Assembly: GCF_024506395.1 (NCBI RefSeq)
Contig: NZ_JANIBO010000003.1
Coordinates: forward strand, 1 to 64,000
Length of the DNA: 64,000 nt
From: Cetobacterium sp. NK01
GTDB lineage: Bacteria > Fusobacteriota > Fusobacteriia > Fusobacteriales > Fusobacteriaceae
Direction: 5' to 3'
A program made the translations under genes and the position numbers. Under the pieces are notes generated by a model. The model ran no database searches. It saw only the letters and a program-made list of their open reading frames with translations, and was not told the DNA's origin. The stretch's first letter is position 1; every line of letters begins with the position of its first letter. Below, piece by piece: positions 57,993 to 64,000 of the stretch.

Positions 57993-59387
57993 TTATTTTA
58001 CAACTTTTCCTGGATTTAAAATAAACTTAGGATCAAAAACACTCTTTATTCCTTGCATGATACCTATTTGCACATCTCCTATTTGCTCAAATAGATATTT
58101 TTTCTTAGCAAAGCCTATTCCATGCTCTCCAGAAACTAAACCTTTGTACTCTCTTGCTCGTGAGTACATCTCTTCAAAAACATCTTCTAAAACCTTTTCC
58201 CATTTACTCTCTTCCATGCCATCTTTGCATACATAAATATGTAAATTTCCATCTCCAGCATGACCAAAACTTGGAATTCTAACCTTATACTTTTCTTCTA
58301 GCTCTTTCGTGAATTTTATAAAATCAGCTACTTTATCTCTAGGAACAACAACATCACACTCATCCATTAAATCTGTACTTGCTTTTATCGCTTCTAAAAA
58401 TGCTCCTCTAGCTGACCAAACATCTTTTTTTCTTTCTTCAGTGTCAACAATATATGCATCTAAAGCTCCCTCTTTTATACATAAATCAGCTACTTTAGAA
58501 TAATCATTCTCCACTGATTCTAAAGTATTTCCATCAAATGATAGTAAAATATAGGCTTCTGCTGATTTATCTGGAAATTTTTTCCCTAGAAAGTCCTCAG
58601 CATAAAGCAAAACCTCTTTTTGAATAAATTCTATAGCTGTTGGAATAGCCTTAGATTTTATGATTTTAGGAACACACTCTATAGCTAACTCTATACTTGG
58701 GAAAGGTAACAATAAACTTATAGAATATTTTGGTAGAGGTAAAAGTTTTAAAGTTGCTTTAGTTATTATTCCTAGAGTCCCTTCTGCACCAATCATAAGA
58801 TCTTTTAAAGCATAACCTGAGGAATTTTTTACAACCTTTCCACCTGTTGTAAAAAGCTCTCCATTTGGCAGAACTACTTCTAATTCTCTAATATAATCTC
58901 TAGTTACTCCATATTTAACTGCTCTCATACCACCTGCATTAGTTGATATATTTCCTCCTATTGTTGCAGATTTTTCTCCTGGATCTGGAGGATAAAATAG
59001 ATCTTGTTCCTCTACATGTTTATATATATCCATTAAAAGAACTCCTGGCTCTAAAGTTAAAGTTAGATTATTTAAATCTAAATCTAAGAATCTATTCATT
59101 TTTGTCATATCTATCATTATTCCTCCATGCATAGCAACAGATGCTCCAACTAATCCTGTTCCAGAACCTCTTACAACAACAGGAATAGTATTTTCATAGG
59201 CATATTTCATAATTTGAGATATTTGAAAAGCATTATCAACTTTTAAAACAAGATCAGGTGGATTTGATATCCCTCCTAGTTCATCTTTATGATAATCATG
59301 TCCTACTTCATTTTCAAATAATGTATTTTCAATTCCAACTATATTTTTTAAATGCTCATAATCTTTAATATCTATCTTTTTATACAT
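57993..59387 (-). CDS. lctD: FAD-linked lactate dehydrogenase subunit (LctD/GlcD-like)
   Basis: 464 residues from the ATG at 59387 (GGGGAGGAG upstream); the longer frame from 59417 lies inside etfA. It has a PCMH-type FAD domain ([31 protein letters not shown]) and C-terminal [11 protein letters not shown] and GEHGIG blocks. Together with the ferredoxin-EtfA and EtfB it should form the electron-confurcating lactate dehydrogenase known from Acetobacterium: lactate oxidation with NAD+ driven by reduced ferredoxin. D-2-hydroxyacid relatives such as glycolate oxidase are the alternative. Confidence 0.9.
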   Translation of the reverse strand: MYKKIDIKDYEHLKNIVGIENTLFENEVGHDYHKDELGGISNPPDLVLKVDNAFQISQIMKYAYENTIPVVVRGSGTGLVGASVAMHGGIMIDMTKMNRFLDLDLNNLTLTLEPGVLLMDIYKHVEEQDLFYPPDPGEKSATIGGNISTNAGGMRAVKYGVTRDYIRELEVVLPNGELFTTGGKVVKNSSGYALKDLMIGAEGTLGIITKATLKLLPLPKYSISLLLPFPSIELAIECVPKIIKSKAIPTAIEFIQKEVLLYAEDFLGKKFPDKSAEAYILLSFDGNTLESVENDYSKVADLCIKEGALDAYIVDTEERKKDVWSARGAFLEAIKASTDLMDECDVVVPRDKVADFIKFTKELEEKYKVRIPSFGHAGDGNLHIYVCKDGMEESKWEKVLEDVFEEMYSRAREYKGLVSGEHGIGFAKKKYLFEQIGDVQIGIMQGIKSVFDPKFILNPGKVVK

Positions 59388-59397
59388 AGCTCCTCCC

Positions 59398-60594
59398 CTA
59401 GTAAATTGATTTTCCACTTTTTATATTCTCTATTAATTTAGGAACAATCTCATACATATCTCCAACAATTCCATAATGAGCTATATTAAAAATAGCTGCA
59501 CTTTCATCACTGTTTATAGCAATTATTGTATCTGAACTATTCATACCTGCTGTAAATTGTACTGCACCTTGAATTCCACAAGCTATTATAAGTTTTGGTT
59601 TTACTGTTCTACCACTTAATCCAATCTGTTTTTTAGCTCCTAAAGTTCCATTTTCAATGATAGGTCTAGTACACGCTAGTTTCCCATTTAATAAATCAGC
59701 TAATTCTTGGAAAATTTCAATATCTTTAGCATTTTTTAAAGCTCTACCTACAGCAACAATAACTTCTGCTTCTGAAATATCCTCTTCAACCTCTTTTTTT
59801 GTAACCTCTATAATTTTTATCTTTGTATCTAAATGTTCCTCTTTTACTAAGAATTTATGTATTTCTCCAGAAGGAATCTCTTGTCTTTCAGGAGCTGAAA
59901 ATATTTTATATCTAACTGTACATAGTTGTGGTCTATGATTTTGAGTTATAATTTGAGCCATTATATTTCCACCGAAAGCTGGTCTTATTTGGATTAAATC
60001 TGTGTTTTCTTTCATATCTAATATTGTACAGTCTGCAGTTAACCCTGTTCTAAATCTTGCTGCAATTCTTGGAGCCAAAGATCTTCCAATATTAGTAGCT
60101 CCAACTAATATAGAAGATGGCTTTACTCTTTCAATTAAATCTTCAAAAACAGCTGCATAAGGTTCTATAACAAAATGTTTCAAGTCTTTTGATTCATAGA
60201 TAAAAATATCATCAACTCCATAATGTCTCAACTCTTGAGCACTCGTTTCAATATCATCTCCAATCATAAGAGCATAAACTGGATGATTAATCTTAGATGC
60301 TAACTCTTTAGCTTTTCCAATAAGTTCTAAACTTACTGGGTGTATCTTTCCATCTAAATGATCAATATAAACTAGAATTCCTCTCCATTTTGATTTATCT
60401 ATCTCAATGATTTCATCCTCTTCATAACTTATTGCTCCTGCAGAGTTTTTAACACATATTTTACACATTTTACATGCTGATGTAATGTCAATACTATCTC
60501 CTAATTTTTCAATAGCTTTAAATGGACATATATTTATTAAACTTTCAATAATATTCTCTTGAAGCATAGATTGATTAACTATTAGTCTTCCCAT
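59398..60594 (-). CDS. lctC: Ferredoxin-fused electron transfer flavoprotein alpha subunit (LctC-like)
   Basis: 398 residues. The N-terminus has a [4Fe-4S] ferredoxin-like domain (C23, and C41-xx-C44-xx-C47) before the EtfA fold. Its C-terminal FAD-binding segment shows [23 protein letters not shown]. This fused ferredoxin is characteristic of LctC in electron-confurcating lactate dehydrogenase, not of ordinary EtfA. It sits 11 bases after lctB. Confidence 0.92.
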   Translation of the reverse strand: MGRLIVNQSMLQENIIESLINICPFKAIEKLGDSIDITSACKMCKICVKNSAGAISYEEDEIIEIDKSKWRGILVYIDHLDGKIHPVSLELIGKAKELASKINHPVYALMIGDDIETSAQELRHYGVDDIFIYESKDLKHFVIEPYAAVFEDLIERVKPSSILVGATNIGRSLAPRIAARFRTGLTADCTILDMKENTDLIQIRPAFGGNIMAQIITQNHRPQLCTVRYKIFSAPERQEIPSGEIHKFLVKEEHLDTKIKIIEVTKKEVEEDISEAEVIVAVGRALKNAKDIEIFQELADLLNGKLACTRPIIENGTLGAKKQIGLSGRTVKPKLIIACGIQGAVQFTAGMNSSDTIIAINSDESAAIFNIAHYGIVGDMYEIVPKLIENIKSGKSIY

Positions 60595-60605
60595 TTAATT
60601 CCCTC

Positions 60606-61394
60606 CTAAACAAATTTTAGTTCTCTTAATTTATCTGAAAGCTTTTCAACTAACTCTTCACTACTACCGTTCCAAATAACTTTAGAACTATTTTTTTCAG
60701 GTGGAAATATTCTTTCAACTTGAGTTGGAGATCCTTTTAATCCATAATATTCCTCTCTTTTATCTTCCATATGACTTAAATTAAAAATAGGAATATCTTT
60801 ATTTAAAGTTTCTAGTTTTTTCTTATAAGAAGGTAGTCTTGGAGTATAAATTCCTTTTTCAACTGTAATTAAACATGGAAATTTAACTTCCTGAATCTCA
60901 ATAGTATGATCCATATCCATTTCAACTAATATTGAGTCCTCTTTAATATCTATAATTTTTCTAACATTTGCAACATGAGGTATATTTAAAAATTCAGCTA
61001 ATTCTGGTCCTACTTGAGCTGTATCTCCATCTGTTGTTTGCTTTCCACAAATGATTAAATCATAGTCTTTTACAGTTCTGACACCTTGAGAAATAGCATA
61101 AGAGGTAGCTAATACATCTGCTCCTGCAAATTTTCTATCTGATAAAATAAATCCCTCATCAACTCCCATCATATAGGCTTCTTTTATAATATCTTTTGCC
61201 ATAGGTGGTCCCATAGTTAAAGCTGTTATTTTTCCTTGGGTGTCCTCTTTTAACTTTAAAGCTGTTTCTAAAGCATAAAGATCATAAGGATTTATTTTTG
61301 AATCCACTCCATCTCTAATTAGAACTCCTGTAATTGGGTCAACATTAACATTGGTACTTCCTGGAACTTGTTTAATACAAACAATAATATTCAT
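60606..61394 (-). CDS. lctB: Electron transfer flavoprotein beta subunit (LctB-like)
   Basis: 262 residues, EtfB with [17 protein letters not shown] (about 36-52) and [21 protein letters not shown], the nucleotide-binding blocks of bifurcating EtfB. It carries the bifurcating FAD/NAD+ site of the Lct complex. It is the first gene after the operator-bearing promoter; RBS AAGGAGG. Confidence 0.93.
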   Translation of the reverse strand: MNIIVCIKQVPGSTNVNVDPITGVLIRDGVDSKINPYDLYALETALKLKEDTQGKITALTMGPPMAKDIIKEAYMMGVDEGFILSDRKFAGADVLATSYAISQGVRTVKDYDLIICGKQTTDGDTAQVGPELAEFLNIPHVANVRKIIDIKEDSILVEMDMDHTIEIQEVKFPCLITVEKGIYTPRLPSYKKKLETLNKDIPIFNLSHMEDKREEYYGLKGSPTQVERIFPPEKNSSKVIWNGSSEELVEKLSDKLRELKFV

Positions 61395-61411
61395 ACAGCC
61401 TCCTTTTTAAT

Positions 61412-61426
61412 ATTGGTCTAACCAAT
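61412..61426 (-). promoter_or_regulatory. LldR/PdhR-like operator
   Basis: A perfect dyad ATTGGT-CTA-ACCAAT between promoter and lctB RBS. The pattern TTGGT-N3-ACCAA is the recognised FadR-subfamily GntR site (LldR/PdhR). The adjacent GntR gene is the obvious binder. Confidence 0.85.
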
Positions 61427-61440
61427 TTATTAGTGATAGG

Positions 61441-61469
61441 AGTATACTTCATAGAAAAACCATTGTCAA
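61441..61469 (-). promoter_or_regulatory. Promoter of the lactate operon
   Basis: On -, TTGACA (61464-61469), 17-base spacer, TATACT (61441-61446): full consensus but for one base. Start of transcription near 61434 lies just before the operator. Confidence 0.9.
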
Positions 61470-61496
61470 ATTTATTTCGAATACAAATTCAAAATA

Positions 61497-61527
61497 AAAA
61501 GCACATATCTTTTCAATATGTGCTTTT
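61497..61527 (-). terminator. Intrinsic terminator after the GntR gene
   Basis: A perfect 12-bp stem (AAAAGCACATAT / ATATGTGCTTTT), loop of 7, positioned between the gntR stop and the lactate promoter. The regulator therefore has its own message. Confidence 0.85.
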
Positions 61528-61545
61528 CAAGAGGTATTTTAAATA

Positions 61546-62220
61546 TTAAAAAATATTTTTTTTCATTAATAAAAAATGCTCTTTTATAACTTCTCTTCCC
61601 AAATCAAGATTTTTTTCAATTAAAGCTTGATAAATTATTTTATGATGCTTTAAAAGTATATCTTTATTGTTTGAATTTTTTAAAATACTTATTCTTATAT
61701 TCTTAATAAATTTTTCTAAAGTTAATCTAGAAGAGTTATATAAGCTTATAAAAAAAATATTATGACTAGCTTCTACAATAGCTCTATGGAACTCTGCATC
61801 TAAAAGAGAACTTTCATCCTCTGAAGCTGCATTTTTTAAATCTTTAAATATCATATCTATTTTTATTAAATCTTCATCTTTTATATTTGTTAGAGCTAAT
61901 TCAAAAGCTTTAATTTCTATTCCTTCTCTAAAGTCTATTAAGTCAGAAACATTTTGCCCTGTTAAAAGAAAAAAAAGATTAAAATTTTCAAAAAGAGAAT
62001 CTTTAAAATCATCTTTTAAATAATATCCACTTCCTTGAATACAATTTGTTATTCCCATTGCAGTTAAAACTTTTAAAGCTTCTCTAACTGTAGTTCTGCT
62101 AAGATTCAATTTTTCTGCCAAATCTCTTTCTGTTTCTATTTTCTCTCCTGGTTTTAAAGTATTATTTTCAATTTTTTCTTTTATATATTCTAAAATTATA
62201 TTATAATTTTTATCTTTCAT
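61546..62220 (-). CDS. GntR-family (FadR/LldR-type) transcriptional regulator
   Basis: 224 residues. An N-terminal winged helix (LSRTTVREALKVL, about 40-52) is followed by an all-helical FCD effector domain with metal-binding residues (DAEFHRAIVEASHN, about 139-152). It is a likely lactate-responsive repressor of the adjacent lctBCD-lrgAB operon, whose promoter carries the matching TTGGT-N3-ACCAA operator. A half-similar TTGTACCAA sits at about 62253 upstream of its own start, so autoregulation is possible. RBS AAGGAGA. Confidence 0.92.
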   Translation of the reverse strand: MKDKNYNIILEYIKEKIENNTLKPGEKIETERDLAEKLNLSRTTVREALKVLTAMGITNCIQGSGYYLKDDFKDSLFENFNLFFLLTGQNVSDLIDFREGIEIKAFELALTNIKDEDLIKIDMIFKDLKNAASEDESSLLDAEFHRAIVEASHNIFFISLYNSSRLTLEKFIKNIRISILKNSNNKDILLKHHKIIYQALIEKNLDLGREVIKEHFLLMKKNIF

Positions 62221-62325
62221 TTTTCTCCTTTAATATTCAATATATCTAGGGATTGTACCAAATTGTGTGAAGATTTTCAAGTGTTTATAATTTTGATAAT
62301 TAAATAGACAATTTTATATAGTATA

Positions 62326-62358
62326 AAAAAACACAATTTTTAACTAATCGTGTTTTTT
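62326..62358 (-). terminator. Intrinsic terminator after the PTS gene
   Basis: On -, AAAAAACACGATT pairs with AATTGTGTTTTTT (one G-U), then continues with T. It lies 7 bases past the EIICB stop. Confidence 0.85.
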
Positions 62359-62364
62359 ATATTT

Positions 62365-63858
62365 TTATCTTTCATTTTTTAAAAGATTTTTTATATCTCC
62401 AGCAATAAATTGAGCTTTTGCTCCAAATATAACTTGAACTCCATATTTTCCTACTTTTATTGTTCCACTTGAACCTAATTTTTTTAAACCTGCTTCATCT
62501 ACTAATGACGTATCTTTTACCTCTACTCTTAATCTTGTTATACAATAATCAATAGAGGTAATATTTTCATTTCCTCCTAAATAATTTATAGCCATTGCAG
62601 CAATCTCTTTATCTGTAAAATTATCATTTTGGTTTTCTAAGTCGTTTATAACTTCTCTACCTGGTGTTTTTAAGTCAAACTTTCTTATTAAAAATCTAAA
62701 ACCAAAATAATAACACATAGCCATAACAGTTCCGAAAACAAGAACCATTATATAATTTGTTTCATACCCAGAAAATGATGGTAATATTCCAAATGATAAG
62801 AAATCAATAAATCCTGCAGAAAATGACTTTGCTATATGTACATTTAATAAATACATCATCATATAAGATATCCCTGCAAAAACAGCATTGAAAAGATAAA
62901 GTACTGGTGCTACAAATATAAATGTAAATTCAATTGGTTCTGTTATTCCAGTTAAAAAACAAGTAAATGCTGCTGATAATAATATTCCTGCAACTAATTT
63001 TTTATTCTTAGGAAGAGCTTCATGATACATTGCTAAACCTGCAGCTGGTAAAGCCATTAACATTAATGGATACTCTCCTTGTAAAAATTTTCCTGCATTT
63101 TTATAACTTTCTGATGAAAAACTTTTTATTCCTTCCTCAAACATTTTAAACCAAATAGCTTGATCTCCATTAATAATATTTCCAGACTGTGCAGTATATT
63201 CTCCAAAGTTGAACCAATAAGGAGAATAAAAAATATGATGTAATCCAGTAGGAATTAACGCTCTTTCAGTAAATCCAAAGATAAAAGTTGATAATGCTTG
63301 ATTTTCTCCATTTGCTAATTTAGATAGTAATCCAATCGTATTTTGAATTGGTTCCCAAACAAACGGAAACCCTAAACCTATTAAAAAAGCAAAAAGTGCT
63401 GTAATAATTGGCACAAATCTTTTCCCTGAAAAAAATCCTAAAAAATCAGGTAGTTTTATATTGAAAAATTTATTATACATTGTTGCAGCCAATACTCCAG
63501 ATATAAGTCCACTAAATATACCACTTTGTAAAGTTGGAATACCCATAACACTAGCATAAGCTCCACCTTGAGAAGCCATTTCTGGAGTTACACCTGCAAC
63601 AATTCCAGCAGTTGAATTTATTATTAGTATAGCTACAATTGAAGCTAGTGCCGCTATTCCAGACTCTCCGGCTAATCCTACAGCTGCTCCAACAGCAAAT
63701 AATAATGGTAGATTATCAAATAATATTCCACCGGCATTAGTCATTAACGGAAGATTTAATCGATCGCCAAAAGCCAGTAGTATTCCAGCAGCTGGTAAAA
63801 TAGAGATGGGTAGCATCAATGCTTTTCCTATCTTTTGTAAATTAGAAAATATTTTCAT
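62365..63858 (-). CDS. ptsG: PtsG-like glucose-type PTS EIICB
   Basis: 497 residues from the ATG at 63858 (GGGAGG about 8 bases upstream); the longer frame from 63885 overlaps the RBS. The membrane EIIC domain starts KIFSNLQKIGKALMLPISIL, contains LPDFLGFFSGKRFVPII, and the ligand-binding ITEPIEF. A DLKTPGRE linker joins the EIIB domain, with phospho-Cys in DYCITRLRV near residue 440. No EIIA is fused or adjacent. It takes up and phosphorylates glucose or a related hexose; GlcNAc or maltose subtypes cannot be excluded. Monocistronic. Confidence 0.88.
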   Translation of the reverse strand: MKIFSNLQKIGKALMLPISILPAAGILLAFGDRLNLPLMTNAGGILFDNLPLLFAVGAAVGLAGESGIAALASIVAILIINSTAGIVAGVTPEMASQGGAYASVMGIPTLQSGIFSGLISGVLAATMYNKFFNIKLPDFLGFFSGKRFVPIITALFAFLIGLGFPFVWEPIQNTIGLLSKLANGENQALSTFIFGFTERALIPTGLHHIFYSPYWFNFGEYTAQSGNIINGDQAIWFKMFEEGIKSFSSESYKNAGKFLQGEYPLMLMALPAAGLAMYHEALPKNKKLVAGILLSAAFTCFLTGITEPIEFTFIFVAPVLYLFNAVFAGISYMMMYLLNVHIAKSFSAGFIDFLSFGILPSFSGYETNYIMVLVFGTVMAMCYYFGFRFLIRKFDLKTPGREVINDLENQNDNFTDKEIAAMAINYLGGNENITSIDYCITRLRVEVKDTSLVDEAGLKKLGSSGTIKVGKYGVQVIFGAKAQFIAGDIKNLLKNER

Positions 63859-63917
63859 TTCATTTTCCTCCCTTTTATTAAACAATAAGTTTTTTTAAAA
63901 CACACTTTATATTCGTA

Positions 63918-63946
63918 ATAGTATATAATTTATATATTTTTGTCAA
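63918..63946 (-). promoter_or_regulatory. Promoter of the PTS gene
   Basis: On -, TTGACA (63941-63946), 17-base spacer, TACTAT (63918-63923). No RAT antiterminator site is visible in the ~60-base leader. Confidence 0.6.
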
Positions 63947-64000
63947 GTTTTTTCGAAATTAAATGAGCCATATATTGACAATATTTTAAAATAATAGTAT

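Overview
The window is a low-GC, AT-rich bacterial sequence with strong purine-rich ribosome binding sites. The gene content (tyrosine phenol-lyase, a ferredoxin-type LctBCD lactate dehydrogenase/Etf complex, TRAP and PTS uptake, NhaC and DASS carriers) suggests an anaerobic fermenter, most likely a Fusobacteriaceae member (Fusobacterium/Cetobacterium-like). This is inferred from gene content and base composition. No rRNA, tRNA or CRISPR array is visible.

Bases 1-30.1 kb, all on +, are a dense defence island. In order: two coupled unknown genes; a GmrSD-type (DUF262/DUF1524) gene broken at a T7 tract; a PLD-helicase-DUF3427 protein; a 1010-residue protein with a CoiA-like zinc finger and two tandem RNase III-like/dsRBD units that have lost nearly all catalytic acids; a four-gene unit with a half-size specificity subunit, N6-adenine methylase, an unknown protein and a Z1-domain ATPase, expressed from a consensus promoter flanked by direct repeats; a complete type I R-M system (hsdM-hsdS-hsdR); an unknown gene, a nuclease-DUF2075 ATPase and an HNH nuclease; small unknown or decayed genes; a second GmrSD-like gene with visibly higher GC; a secreted protein; and a stand-alone HsdR-N-type nuclease.

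Bases 30.5-38 kb are a junction. It holds an IS21-family element (istA/istB, ends recognisable), several small genes (PH-domain protein, LprI-like protein, acidic protein, cold-shock protein, sigma factor), a candidate small RNA and a decayed IS256-type transposase.

Bases 38-49 kb, on -, are a galactonate catabolic operon: IclR regulator, KDPGal aldolase, KDGal kinase, TRAP transporter (DctP-Q-M) and galactonate dehydratase. After an intrinsic-terminator-like hairpin come groES, groEL, a 63-residue gene, an RraA-like aldolase and an IlvD/Edd-family dehydratase. A chaperonin inside a sugar-acid operon is unusual.

Bases 49.2-56.5 kb, on +, are a tyrosine/phenol unit: tyrosine phenol-lyase, a thioredoxin-reductase-like flavoprotein with a cysteine-less thioredoxin-like tail, a cytosolic arylsulfotransferase-like protein fused to a thioredoxin domain, a DASS-type anion permease and an NhaC-family antiporter. 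The set suggests that phenol from tyrosine is handled by a redox-dependent sulfotransfer-type enzyme.

Bases 56.9-62.2 kb, on -, encode a GntR repressor and, from an operator-bearing promoter, EtfB, ferredoxin-EtfA, lactate dehydrogenase, LrgA and LrgB (probable lactate/pyruvate utilisation with LrgAB as carrier). The window ends with a PtsG-like EIICB on -.
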